The notes under the pieces were generated by a model. The model made no database searches. It had not been told where the DNA came from and worked only from the letters and a program-made list of their open reading frames with translations. Made by a program: the position numbers and the translations under genes. This document shows positions 11,788 to 27,711 of a DNA stretch of 64,000 bases, piece after piece; the first letter of the stretch is position 1; the number at the start of each line of letters is the position of its first letter. The stretch covers positions 22,888,462-22,952,461 of the forward strand of contig OZ020517.1 in assembly GCA_963971425.1 (NCBI GenBank), written 5' to 3'. Origin of the DNA: Bryoerythrophyllum caledonicum (taxonomy: Eukaryota; Streptophyta; Bryopsida; Pottiales; Pottiaceae).

Positions 11788-12299
11788 TATGGCCACCTGC
11801 AAAACCCACCTCTTGCTACTTCAAAACAAGCTCTTCTAAAACATGTGTGAAGATCAAGAAGCAAAATATCATCTGCACTAACTAGTTACGAGGAAACCGA
11901 ATGACATGAGGTTTTGTGGAAGAGAATTCCTACTAGAAGATTAAGAAGTTACAGAAAGGAAGGAGGCTACAACAGACACCGAATACTGAGTGTCTCCATC
12001 AGGTCTACTAAACTTTGATTGAATTTTTTAAAGAAAGAAAGCTGATTTCACTCAACCAACTCTTGAACCAATCTTTCTAGCTACACCGTCGTTGATAGAG
12101 AATCCAACCCGAGGCAACCACCAGCACATCCATTTACTCTGCCTATCTAGAATGCATAGAGAAGATCCCTCTGAGCAGAATGTAGCACCTCGTCGAAGAA
12201 ACGCCTCTCGGAGAACAAACCCCTAGAGAAGAAACTGAGGCGTTAGAGCTTCAGGAGAACCTCTTCCTCCTTCTCCTTCTCCTTCCTTCTTCTCCTCCC

Positions 12300-12622
12300 T
12301 AAAGTAACACCCATAACTTGCACCTGTAAAATTTGGGGTATACTTAACCCACTTCCATCCCATTTCCATCCGTTCAGCTCCATCCAAATATTTTCTGTTG
12401 GTCACGACCCCCAACTTTTGGTCCAAGCTTATGGGGTACCTATTGGCAGCCATTGGCTAAACATAGCAGCACACTCAGGAAATTCATAACTAATCCACAT
12501 TTCATTGGAAAAGTATGAAATCACTTGGGTTGGAATTGTGATTCTTTTGGCTATATTATTTGTTCTCTCCATATATGCACATTGCTTAACTTGTCGGGAA
12601 TGGGGGGTTTATAGAGCTTTGA
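12300..12622 (-). mobile_element. MITE family M, copy 2
   Basis: Reverse-orientation copy: GGGGTATACTTAACCC and CCACTTCCATCCC at the left, then GAAATCACTTGGGTTGGAATTG and CCATATATGCACATTGC at the right. No ORF of significance. Confidence 0.75.
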
Positions 12623-12986
12623 AAAGAGGAGGGTTAGTGTCACAAGTGAAGGAACCCAAAAAAAAAATGAAAATCCTTACAGAGAAGCACATTAAAGATC
12701 AGTTTAGATTTTGTAAGGAGATTATCGGGAGAGTGTTATTTTCTAACCGTTCGAATCAAGATGGGCCTCCAATGACCATGACCCAACTATTGACATCATT
12801 GTACACACAATAACAATTAATCAAAAGCACGCAGCCCATCTCAAAACCACTTTGCAGATTGATCTCGAAAGAAGAGACCTTATCTATTGAACAAGGGTCT
12901 ACATCATCATAATCATACATACGACGACGACAACAACAACAGCACAACATGATCTATGTGGGATATCAAGTGCATTGACCTACTAC

Positions 12987-16022
<3,036 letters not shown>

Positions 16023-17237
16023 CGCAGTTCTCGACTTCAACCAAGTGCAGCCTCTATCAAAAGCCTAGCTAGTACACAGAAAAAGTTGCATCATGTGTAC
16101 TACGTTCAGACTTGTCTGCTCCTCTGACTAGTCCTCTTCACTTACACCTCGTTGGGTCATGTTATGGACTCAGATCTACTAAAGACAAGACTTGTGAGCG
16201 TGAAGGATAAGATGCATAGCTAGATACAGAGGATGTTACTCAGGCAAAACCACAGTATGGCAGGTCCAAAACAGGCAAGAACTTACATTTAACTCGGACC
16301 CGGCTGATACTTCGTGTGGCGCAGCAGCAGCAGCAGCTTGTCATGCGTCGGTACTGCGATAGAACGCCACCATCATCAGAAACACTCTAGATCTACTCAT
16401 ACAATACCAGATCAGAGAAAGTAAAGTGGTCCTCTAACATTTTCCAAGTTCTCGTTGCAGGAACAACTCAATGCATCACAGGCAACCCGTAGGATGCAGC
16501 TTCTGCTGTAACCTCTCAAACATGACGTCTCCAAAACGGCACAGTACTCGTTGAGAAGCTAAAAACCTGCTCACAACGTCACCACTTCTATGACAGCTCC
16601 ATTTGTACCACTCCGGATAAACACTAGATCGAATACTGCAGCTTACCATGCACTTTGATGTGAAACCACCTCGAAGAAGCAATATTTCATGGCAGCACCT
16701 GATCTAGTCCTCCCCTGAATTCAGATCAGCATGAAAAAACCAACTTGCCTGATCGTCAAACAGGTGAAAAGATCATCTAGACAAACCAAAGAGAGAGGTC
16801 AGAAACTACTTCCGCTGCACAAGAACGTTAGTTCACCGAACTTAACCTTGAGAAAAGCAAAAGTGGAGGATATCGTCGAATGTGATATGATATTCTCTCA
16901 TGTTGAAGTAGTGACTACAGAAGAAGGGAACTAGAAGAGTGGGTGACGACGTCCATGGCTACGAGTGGCACACGAGTACTACAGGAATACTAGCTCACGC
17001 CCTTTGAGCTTCAGGGAAATGGATCAACAACAGTTGAGCTGGCGTCCACTTCAGGAGCAACGAGCATGGTGATTATGGCGCTGTAATTTGGGTACACGTG
17101 TCTCTCACCGACTTCCAGACCATTTGTACTGTACGGTGGGCGTTACGTAGAAAGTTGAAACATACGGAGTCGTATGTCACTGAAAGCTGTACCAGTGCAG
17201 ATATTCACAATTTTAGTTTCATTTTCTGAAATTACCG
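16023..17237. other. Region upstream of the IQD gene; no further gene
   Basis: Presumed IQD promoter and leader. A short CAG run occurs near 16325. No motif-bearing frame. Confidence 0.45.
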
Positions 17238-17583
17238 TAGGTGAACCTCTAGTTCGGCACCTCCATGCCGAATAATTAATTAAAGTGAGAAAAGGCCATT
17301 CAAAATGAAAATTGATTCATTTTCGGCAAGAAATCACATAGTAATGTATTTGGCGACCGTGGGGCTTGAACCTAAGACCTTGGGGTTCTATATCAAAGCC
17401 TCCATGCATGTACGACCTTGAAGGGAGGCTTTTCCAAGCTCCCACTCTCCTTTGATGTCCTCTACTGTGACAAAATCTGTGAATATAGAGTTTCTCTAGT
17501 TTCGGCAAATTCATTAAATATTTCCCCACATAATTCCGCAAGCATTTTTCTAATTAATAAACGCCAAACTAGAGGTTCACCTA
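17238..17583. mobile_element. MITE with 19-bp TIRs and TA target duplication
   Basis: The left terminus GGTGAACCTCTAGTTCGGC and the inverted right terminus (18 of 19 identical) are each flanked by TA, fitting a Tc1/mariner-type non-autonomous element. Internal minus-strand sequence has GGTTCAAGCCCC, a B-box-like motif, suggesting a captured or nested tRNA-derived piece. Confidence 0.75.
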
Positions 17584-17749
17584 TGGTAGACTTGCTTTTT
17601 ATCTTGAGGCGCTTTACGGTTTGTAATTTGAATCATTATTGATCCTCCTATAGCATTTTGATATCATTTGCCGAAAAGATAAAATTCTTAGTTTCTGAGG
17701 TCTTAGTATGACATTAACTCTTAACCCTTAAACATCAGTTGGAAACCGT

Positions 17750-19005
17750 ATATAGATGCGTGTTTTTTTACTCTCTAGTATGTAAAAAATGTATTCAAGT
17801 GTAGCAAGGCATTCACCTTTGGATTGGAGATTTTTCACCTAGCATTTTCCATTTCAATATCTCAACCTTGTCGTGTTCAAATACGACACCGTACATGTAG
17901 AATATTGTGGCCACTAGTAACACCTTCTGACCTTTAACTCCTAACGGATCGGGCTTTGTGCTTCATTAAAACCACCCACAACTACCACTTTGAGATGAGA
18001 TATTATCAAACTTGTTCAAACAACTTTTTACTATTTCAACTATTGGATCTTCAAGATATCTAGGAGAAGAAACCCTAAATTTTTTTGTAAACTTTGACCA
18101 TATGGATTGAAAGATATATGCATTTGAAGAGTGCAAAATTGTTTATTTCTATTGTGCCAGGACAAGTTTAGCGTACTTTGACTCAAGATTATGGCATATT
18201 TTCTATTATACATTGCATAAACTCAATGGATCTATGTTCTACCTTGTGTTAAATCATTGCACACCAAAAATCACAAGTAATGGAGGTGTTACAATAAGAA
18301 AAATGGACCTGCAACGACTAGAGGTATAGAAAGTGGCCCTTTACTTTGGAAAGAAATTTTATTTTTCAAATAGAGAAATATTTGTTGGATCTAAAATCCA
18401 AACAGTATATAGAATTACTATGACTTAATCCAAAAATAGAAGAAAATTTTATATTAATAAAAATTCCTATACGTATTTAAGTGAAAACAATGAAGGTTGC
18501 ATGGAACATTCTTTCACTACTACCCGCCTCAAAAAAGTGCAAATGTCAACTTTATAGTAGCACCATTCATCTCTATAGTACCCTGCCCAGCTGCCAAAAG
18601 ATTCAAGCTTTTTATGTTTGAAGCACCATAACCTTTTTCCTGTAAATCCAAAACAAAACAAAAAAAATTCTGCAAAGATAATCCATATTCATACATGGAG
18701 TAAAAATTTCAAGAAGAAATCTTCAAAAATGGACTTCTAGGAACTTGCCCAAAATTGATGTGTCCCTTCTAGGAACAAATTATCCTTTAGGGGTTAAGGG
18801 TTAAACATTAGAATGAGCCCCAGGTGACCAGTATCCTACATGCATAATGTCGTATTTGGACATGATAAGGTTCAGAGTGATTGAAATGACCTCCAAATGA
18901 AAGATGTTGATTGAAGAATCTTCAACCCTAAGGTGTATGTCTTGCTAAACTTGTATATGTTTTTTGTACCCTATTGAGTAAAATACACACCTATATATAT
19001 ATATA
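17750..19005. mobile_element. Foldback-like element with about 200-bp diverged inverted arms
   Basis: The left arm 17750-17950 and right arm 18780-19000 are inverted copies. The outer ends read TATATAGATGCGTG against TATATAGGTGTGTA; further in, CAAATACGACA and CTTAACCC blocks match in reverse order. About 0.8 kb of AT-rich spacer has no coding frame. Confidence 0.65.
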
Positions 19006-21475
19006 TAGTTCCGGACTGACGTTGAATGGTTAAACCACATTATGTACGACCCCCTTTCATTTCATAACAGAAACGTATCGTACGTTTTGCGTCGGATGTG
19101 TATGTACGTTTGCGTCTGCGGTGGGGGCATGTGAGGTACCTACTAAATTGCCATCATCTCCAGCTGGTGATGTCGTGCAGATGAGGCATGTGAGTCCGCC
19201 TGCAAAGCAAGTTGTAACTTCAGCTGTGGCAGAGTCCACCATGATTGCCTGTTTGTTTGTTGCGGACAGGCTTCCTTCGAGTCACTCTTTTACAAGCAAA
19301 ATCTCACTCACCTAATAATTTATTATACATTTAAAGAATGAGGCCATTGATGGATTCAGTTGTCATGCACAACACTAATTACGATATTTAGTGTTGGCAA
19401 TATTACGGGCTGCTCGTAATGACCAAAGTTCTAGAGGGTGTCAAATTCCACCAATTAGATTTTGCAAAAGTCCTTCACATTAGAGGTCAAAGTCTAAAGT
19501 CCGTCACCTTGCATTGTGCGTGAATGGTATTGCTTTAAAAGAGTTGTAGTGCCAAGACAACATCCCCTCGAGCAAAACTTGGGTCGCCTGATGTCATTCT
19601 TGGCCAACCCAAACTTCCTCCGTGAGTCTATTAATTTTTGTGATAAAAAAATCAAAATTTGAGAAGATCTTTATCGTTAGATGAAAAAAGTGTTTTCTTC
19701 AAGGAATAAAGTGGGAAATGATTAGAGTTTTTGCAAATGGTGTGGGGCTCATATATACACTCTGAACTTGGTCATAGTGCAAAGCGGCCTTAAGACAAAC
19801 ACAAATACTAAATATCAAAAAAGCCCAAAGGCCTAAATGTGGCCGACACCATATATAAATCTAACACTTTTTGTGAACTTCGATAAAAAAAAATAAAAAA
19901 TTACATGTGTACAATGAATGATTTTTATTGAAAATTAGAAATCAGGAAATTAGTTTTTTTAGGAGCAATCCTATTCGAAAAAGCAGTAGTTAATTGTTCA
20001 AAAGTGGATATCATTATTCTATGGTGTAATGATATCTCATAAATATAATTACATGCAGAAAGTCCCATTCAAGTGTAAATTTCATCAACCTGTGCAAAGG
20101 GACTATGTCAGTTTGTAGTACAAAATTAATTCAAAATGCCCTTGTCCAAATCCTTAGACCATATTAATGTACAAAGTTTTGAGTGAAGTATAAGATGCCT
20201 AAACTACCATAAGCACAGCAAGGTTAAGGTTCAATTTCAAGAAAAATCAAGTTTTTTCATAATCTTAAAGATACTTAAGCCTTTAAGGCCTAGCGTCCAT
20301 TTTTGGGTTATTTGGGCATGTTAAGCTTTGTAGCAAGCGCTTCATACCACCTCCAAGGAAAATTTAAGGAGAATTTACAGGCAAAGCAAGATGAGGAATT
20401 TCCGGAATTGGCGCCACCAAAATCGATGCAAGCATTGGCGAGCGACAATAATTTCTCTTAAGTGGGGTCACAATGAATGAACTAGATAGGTAGACAATGT
20501 TTTGCATCATCTATTTCACTTGTAGATTCTCCCCACCTTGTGAGCCTATAGGCCTTAACCCTTTGACGCCCATGAGACCCAAAATGGGATGATTTAGGTG
20601 TTTAAACTCAATTTTCATGAAATCCATGAGGAATTTGGTTGTGAAATGTTAAGTTCAGATTTTTTTGCACACATTACACGAACACTCTGCAAAAAAAACA
20701 GATCATGATTTGGAGTTATACAACTCATGGAAAAGCCAAGAATACAACACAAAATACAGCAAAATACAATGAATACCATGCCGCATACTATGTTGTATTT
20801 CATACACATGGAAAAAAAAAATTGGTCTTAAATTTTGATTGAAATTTGTCTTTAAAAGATTCTTCATTGTTTTGTGATTGTTGATCTCTCTCATCGCGTA
20901 CAAAACTTTCGTTTTAATTTGTGTAAGTTTGGAACATTTTTGTATACAATCAAATAGACAAAAGTAAAAAAATCATCAATAATCATGTATAAATGTTTTC
21001 TTCACATGTGATATGTCAATGCAAAGCTATCAACCTAGAGCATATGTGAACCTCTTTTATTCAAAATACAAAAATTCTTGCAAGAATCTATTGATGGATA
21101 AAGTAGTATACCCTCCAAAGTCTACAATTTTCATTACCAATTACAGTAACTTCAAACATTATAATCTTTCCCATCAACCGTTGGATGTTGTGCAAAACTT
21201 TCCCAAAGTTTAGGTCATGGTTTGAGTTCAATTTTGTAAGGTTGGATACTAAAATAGGCATTGTATCTCCATAAAAGTTAGCTCAAAGAATAAAATCAGC
21301 ACATTTCTTGATTCTGAGGAAACATGAACTGGGCACGATGATGAAGGGTATTCCTAAACTAAAAAGGGCCTAAATGTAAATTAAATGTAATCTATTTTGA
21401 TACTTTGGTGGTGAAATGGACACCTCCTTAGTACTTACAGTAATGTTGCAGGAGGTTGTTACAAGCAGTCTGGGC
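19006..21475. other. AT-rich intergenic DNA; no supported gene
   Basis: Short frames only. A weak inverted resemblance between GGCCTAGCGTCC at 20288 and GGCCTTAACCCTTTGACGCC at 20551 was seen but is too short to define an element. Confidence 0.5.
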
Positions 21476-22811
21476 TTGTACAGTACCCTCACACAAGTAT
21501 ACGTACTTTTTTTGATTTTGTACGTTTCCACACTACACTGTTGCCAACTTTGGCACCCTCCTGAGGGCTGAAAAATTGTCAATTTACAATGAAATTTTTG
21601 GCACAAGATCACCTTTATGTTGACAACATGTGTGCCACATTTCAAGGCCAGAAAATAAATTAAAAAAAGATATTCAAAATCTACCAAGATGTGTAGTTGT
21701 GAGCCATTCACAGCTAACCAACTTTGACACCCTCCCAAGGATTGAAAGAATTTTTTTGCCCATGGAATTTTTAGCATGAGACCACCTCTATGTTTATAAT
21801 AAGTGTGCCAAATTCCAAGGCCACATGATGAATAGAAAAAAGGATATTCAAAATTGTTTCTCGTAGCTACATATTTTGGTAGATTTTGAAGATGGTTCTT
21901 TATATTCATTATCTGGCCTTGAATTTTGGCACACATGTTATCAACATGAAGGTGATATTGTGCCAAAAATTTCATGGTCAATTAACAATTTTTCCGACCT
22001 AGGGAGGGTGCCAAAGTTGACAATAGTGAAATGGTTTCGCTGATTGTTTCTCACAACTACACATGTTGGTAGATTTAGATTTGTTTCTTTTCTTTTGTGG
22101 GTCTTTTGGACTTGAAATTAAGCACATGTATAACCAACATAGATACGGTCTTATGTCTAGAATATCATGGGAAAAAATAAAAAATTGAATCCTTAGGAGG
22201 GTGTCAAAGTTGGCAGCAGTGAAATGTTTCTCACAACAATACATGTTGGTAGATTTCAAAAATATTTTGATATGTAGATATTTTGGCCTTCAAATTTGGC
22301 ACGCATGTGATCAACATAGAGATAGTCTCATGTCAAAATTTCATGGGAAAATACCGAAAAATCCAATCCTTGGGAGTGTGTCAAAGTCGGCTAGGAGTGA
22401 AATGTTTCTCACAACTACACATGTTGCTAGCTTTTGATGTAGTTTTAATTGTGTGGATCTTTTGAACTTCAAATTTTTCACACATATAATCAACATAGAG
22501 GTCGTCTCATGCTAAAAATTACATGGGCAAAAAAAATTCTTTCAATCCTTGAAAGGGTGTCAAAGTTGGCAGCTCTGAAACTTTTCTTACACCTACCCCA
22601 TGTTGGTAAATCTTGGATATCTTTTTTTGTATGAGTCTTCTGGCCTTGAAATTTGGCATACGTTACCAACATAAAAGTGATCTTGTGCCAAAAATTTCAT
22701 GGAAAATTCACGAATTTTTAGCCCTCATGACGGTGCCAAAGTTGGCAGGAGTGTAGTGTGGAAACGTACAAAAGGAAAAAGTACGTATACTTGTGTGAGG
22801 GTACTGTACAA
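21476..22811. mobile_element. TIR element made of about 180-bp subrepeats in opposed orientation
   Basis: Long inverted termini (about 85 bp) begin TTGTACAGTACCCTCACACA at both ends. Between them are seven diverged units of about 175-190 bp marked by GTGCCAAAGTTGGCA, TGGCCTTGAAATTTGGCAC and ACATGTTGGTAGATTTT. The first two units run one way; the other five run the opposite way, with the switch near 21865. No coding frame. It resembles foldback elements. Confidence 0.8.
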
Positions 22812-23034
22812 CAAATTGATGTCCGAGTTGTGGCACGAGTCATGTCACGAAGGAAAGACTCAAGAGGTTCGGCAAAGTGAAAAGCATGGTCAGATTGGAT
22901 GTACAAATGCCTGGCTTGTAACAGTGTACCAGAGTTTGTACATCACAGACGCATCATGGTCATTCACGAGTGCTGGACAATGTACAATGTGTTACCGTAT
23001 GTAAAAACATTACATAAATGTGTACTGTACGTGT

Positions 23035-23155
23035 GGGTTGGTTTCTTACATAATTCATTTACAATAGAGAATGTCCACAAAAAAAATGGAAATTTCAAGA
23101 GATTTGTCTAGGTGGTATCCATGTAATACCTAGATGATACCCATTGTGTCTTTAG
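23035..23155. repeat. Dispersed repeat with GATACCCATGTAATGCC-type mini-repeats, copy 1
   Basis: Shares AATGTCCA, TTTCAAGAGATTTGTCTAGG and WACCYATGTAATACC with 25430-25620. Confidence 0.6.
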
Positions 23156-23261
23156 ATGTCTGCGAAAGGGAAAAACAATTATTTCATCAGCTAGATGTTG
23201 TAGTTGACTCAAACGTATCGTTTCTGGTTTTGTTGCTTGAATTTAGATAAATTAGTTGAGG

Positions 23262-23625
23262 CAAACCCCCCCTTTTTACCGAGAACTTAAGCAATGTGCA
23301 TATATAGAGAGGAGAAAGAATCATACATTTCTTTATTAGTGATAGCCAATAGAATTACAATTTCAACCCAAGTGATTTCATATTTTTCCAATGAAATGTA
23401 AATTAGTCATGAATTTCAAATTGTGCAGCCATGTTTAGCTGTTGGCTGTCAATACTTATCCCCCATAAGACCCAATCAAAAGCAAGGGGTCTTGGCTAAT
23501 AGCAAACATCCATTTGGATGGGTGAATGGGTGGTAATAGGATGGAAGTCGGGTGAATATACCCCAATTTCATAGGTATCAATTATGAGTTTTAGTTTGTT
23601 ACCAAGGGGGTATACCTTTATGCGA
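23262..23625 (+). mobile_element. MITE family M, copy 3
   Basis: Carries GCAATGTGCATATATAGAG, GTGATAGCCAATAGAATTAC, CAACCCAAGTGATTTCATAT and ATATACCCCAATTTCATAGG in order, between C-rich and G-rich inverted ends. Confidence 0.75.
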
Positions 23626-25007
23626 CTAATATATGCGCATTTTAATACTAAAATCCACCTTGTATTTGCAACTCATATCCAAGCACCCAGTTCTTGCCGC
23701 CGACCTCCCAACTTGTAAAGACTTCTCCAATCTAGAACGCAAGGATGTTTTTGCCCAGATTTGACAATGTTAGACCACCTCCGTCTCAAGCCCTAGTGTG
23801 GGTGGATTGTGCACCGTACAGTCTAAACTCTTCATATGTTACCTCTTTAAGTGTTATATCTCATATATGTAATGAAAATTACGCTCCCAAACAATTTACT
23901 CCATCAAGTGCTATGAGATGCCTCGCTCCCTACTTCATAAATTATACTTCTAGAAGTACTAAATTTGGAAAAATTGGAGGAATTATGGAGCACTAGGTAG
24001 GAGTAGAGGCAATAAAATGTAGTATGGGGGAGTATAAATGGCCACGTAAAATGCAATTTAGGATTCAGGGTGACTACTTAGGATGAATACTAGCCCAATG
24101 AATGAAAATATTGAATGAAAATATAAATGTTATCAATTATTGATGTCAATTTTTTATAAGTGTATATGTTAAAACACTATACGTGTTATGATTTTTCTGC
24201 TCCCAACTTGTAACGTACCAAGAGTTTACACTGTAAGTGCTACAACTACAATCAGACGGCATTATAATCATCGCCTTGCCATTATGGGCATCATAGCATG
24301 GCCATCATAGCTTGTAAGTCTGTCACTTGACCCACACTCCCGGACAATCTTCCCAGCGAGGCATGTAGGCCCACGTCCGACCAGAGACTGTATGAAATAA
24401 AATCTACAGAAATGTAGATTTTCCACCTCATAATCTACGTCACTTGTACATTCAGCATTTGCTCTGGTGGCTGATCTGAAGTGGGCCTTGGGAAGGAGTG
24501 CAGGCATTGTCACATGCTGTTTGCACATGCCTGTGTTCTGGTGCCATTTCTGTCACTCCTCACTCAAAAAGTGTGCCACTTCACTCGCGGAGAGTGCGGA
24601 AACCAGCCCTTATTTTTTCGTTTTTGTGGGATAACCACAGTGGCTACAGAAGCCAGGGAGCTACAGCACTTCTGGCTTTCTCCTGAAACCAAACAAAATC
24701 AAATTTTCTCCATAAATATCCATTTTTGAAAATTGATCTCCATAAACATAGAATTGTACATCCTTTTTGGCGATAGGATGGAGTCCCGGTTGTTCATTAG
24801 TGGCAATATGGCGATATAGCAACGGCCATCAATGAAGTTTTGGCGACATGAAATAAATTAAAATCCACTTTTTTGGGAATATTTCTTTTTCTCAAATTTT
24901 TTTTGCAGTTTGGCTCCAGTTTGACAAAAAAATAAGGGCTGGCGGAAACGCTAGCCTCCTTTTTCTAGTTCTTTCTAACCAAATTGACTCATTGGCAGGG
25001 TGGTCAC
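23626..25007. other. No supported gene
   Basis: Small frames without motifs; ordinary intergenic DNA, possibly with decayed repeats. Confidence 0.45.
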
Positions 25008-25405
25008 AATAAGGTACTAAGGTAATCCCCCCACAACTGACAAGTTTAGCAATGTGCATATATGGAGAGAAAAAATATAAATAGTTATATTTTTCATTGA
25101 TAGCCAAAAAATTACAATTTCAACCCAACTGATTTCATATTTTCCTGATGAAAATTGAATTAGTTATATATTTTCAAAGTGTGCAGTCATGTTTGGTGGG
25201 TTGTGACCAATAGGCAACCCCATTGCTTGCAATAGGCAACCCCCTACAAGCAATGACCAATTGAAAGGGGTTCTGACTAATAGCAAATCTCCATTTGGAG
25301 CTAAATGGATGGTAACAAGGTGGAAGTGGGTTGGATACACCTCAATTTTATAGATGTTGGTTATGAGATTTGGTTGGTTATGGGGGGGCTTACATTAATA
25401 CCCTA
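25008..25405 (+). mobile_element. MITE family M, copy 4 (best ends)
   Basis: The ends are imperfect inverted repeats: GGTACTAAGGTAATCCCCCC at the left against GGTATTAATGTAAGCCCCCC on the complement of the right. The full set of internal family landmarks is present. Best copy for defining the family, about 400 bp. Confidence 0.75.
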
Positions 25406-25424
25406 TGCATTGGTCGGTTTTGTA

Positions 25425-25625
25425 CATAATTAATTCACAATGGAAAATGTCCAAAAAATTTGGAAAATTCAAGAAATTTGTCTAGGTGATACCCATGTAA
25501 TGTTGAAGTAATACCCATGTAATGCCTATGTTATACCCGTGTAATGCCTATGTTGTATCCGCAATGTCTAGTTGATACCCATGTAATACCTAGGTGATAC
25601 ATGTTGTGTATGTAATTTGGAAAAA
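25425..25625. repeat. Dispersed repeat with ACCCATGTAATGCC mini-repeats, copy 2
   Basis: Head matches 23035. The GATACCCATGTAATGCCTA motif is then repeated about six times with drift. Confidence 0.65.
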
Positions 25626-25664
25626 TTAATAATTTGGAGAGAGTGTCCAAAAGTGCCCAATGCA

Positions 25665-25995
25665 TACAATATCCTCTCCAATAAACGACCAGTTAAGGAA
25701 TATGCATATATGGAGAGAAAAAATATACTACATTTTTTTTAGTGATAGCCAATAGAATTTATAATTTCAACCCAACTGATTTCATATTTTTCCAATGAAT
25801 CTGAGTTAGTTAAGAATTTTCAAAGTGTATTGTCATGTTTTGCTTATGACCACTAATAGGTACCTCCAATAAGCGCCAATCAAAAGTAAGGGGTCTTAAT
25901 TGATAGCAAACCGCCATTTGGAGTGGGTTGGATACTCTTCAATTTTATAAGTGTTGGTTATGAGTTTTGGTTGATTACCTGGGAGGTTACCATGA
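25665..25995 (+). mobile_element. MITE family M, copy 5
   Basis: Carries AGGAATATGCATATATGG, GTGATAGCCAATAGAATT and CAACCCAACTGATTTCATAT, ending with TGGTTGATTACCTGGGAGG. Confidence 0.7.
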
Positions 25996-27597
25996 ATGGA
26001 TTAGTCCCTCTAGTTGTCTTTTTGATTGCATCTAAATTAGGGCTTTTGTCAAATTGTCTAGTTATAGACATTTAAAAGAGTATCCAAGAAGAAGAAGAAG
26101 AACTCCAATCATTAGTGGAGGCCGGCGTGAATAGAGTGTCCAAACAAGTCAATGCCCATCGGACAAAGGATTAGAAGTATGGAACTACTTCCTTCTCACA
26201 AGGGTAGAGACTATAAAAAAATTCAAACTATTAACTTGTAGATCCTTATTTAATTTGATAAATGTTTATTTGTTAAAATTGGTCAAGTGCCAAAGCAACA
26301 ATTTAAACCATAGTCTAACATTGATCTACTTTCTTAATATTTTAATCAGATGGTACTTTGAAAGTTAATCATAAATTTTCCCATTTTGAAAGAACATACC
26401 CATGTATTTCTCTTCTTTAAGAGCATTTCCAAAGATACCAAGTTTGCCCAAAGAAAACTCACAATGTATGTAATTTAATGTTATCACAAGCAAAAAATAC
26501 ATTAAATTCACACTATAAACTATTGCAATTGTGTTGTTGTGCACAATATTGATATTTTCTTCTATTTTACAAGAATTTTAGTATACTTATTGTTTTAAAG
26601 TTATGGTTGGTTGTCTTTAAAATCAAATCCACACTCAAATCCACTAGTATATTAATCCAAATTAACTTGTGGCACTAATTTCTAAATACTAGTTTGTTTG
26701 TTCTTTACCTTACTATTGGGTGAATTTACAATCTGAACCCTTTACGGATGAGCAATTGTGTAAGGAAAGTGAAATGTATCCGTTGCCTTCAAGGTGATGT
26801 TTTCCAAAATCTGTTATAATTATAGATTCTTCCATTGTCCAAATTTTGCTCATTCGTAAAGGATTAATATGGTGGTCCTGGATTTGCTCACAAGTGAAAT
26901 TAAGAACACTAAAATCTGGACATTAAAAAACTAGGGCTTAAACATAAATTAGAAATTACTTCGTACTTTAGATTTTTAAATGAAATTGATAATTCAAATT
27001 ACACATTGCAAATTTTTACATCCTTATTAAAACATTCTTTTAAAAAGCATGTCTTTTTTGCATAATTAGCTTTATAAAAAATAAGCCAAATGCTTAAATT
27101 GGTAGCTTGAAGGCTACCAACTTGATTTTTTATTGGAATTTATTTATCATTAAAAAAAATGATTCTACCAATTTTCAATGTATTTTTTGAAGGTCGTATA
27201 ATGATAAGATATGATTTTATAAAATGTATTTTAGATGTGTCTAATTTTATCCTGAATGTTTAGTTTTTGGATTGTATAGATCATTGTCATTAGTATTTAT
27301 ATATCTTAAAAGTTTGTTTCAGATTTGCTACTATCTAAAAACAAGTATGTGGTAGGGTGGACAAAGATAGAGTGTATGTTTGTTTCGCCAATAAGTAGAT
27401 GCCCACCAAACAAAGGATTAGTAGTATGGAATTACTTTCTCCTCTTGAGGGTATACACTATGAGTTTTTAAAAAGTAATATACATCCATTTGTAACCGAA
27501 ATTTAAAAATATATATATATGTATATATATAATACCATACAAAAGAAGTTGTTATGTAGACTTACAATCTTCAAATTGAATTGTAAAATAAAATAAA
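25996..27597. other. AT-rich DNA with a spaced direct repeat; no gene
   Basis: About 80 bp at 26145-26225 recur at 27390-27470 in the same orientation (ACAAAGGATTAGWAGTATGGAA, then ACTATRA). Nothing coding was seen between them. Confidence 0.5.
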
Positions 27598-27711
27598 GTT
27601 GTTGTGTAAACGAAGATTGCTAAACACAACACATCAAGAATCACCAACCAATATCAAATAAACAAAAAATATAGCCAAACACAACTATGCAAAGCACACC
27701 TTCAAAGAGAA
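27598..27711. repeat. LTR-adjacent segment A, copy 1
   Basis: Matches 28925-29045 in the same orientation (TGTAAACRAAGATYG, AAACACAACA, ATCAAATAAAC, ATAGCCAAAYACAACTATG). The two copies flank the left LTR-like repeat on both sides. Confidence 0.6.

Noticed and set aside
17340-17420. Possible tRNA gene
   Set aside because: A B-box-like GGTTCAAGCCCC is present on the minus strand, but no cloverleaf arms or acceptor pairing could be drawn.
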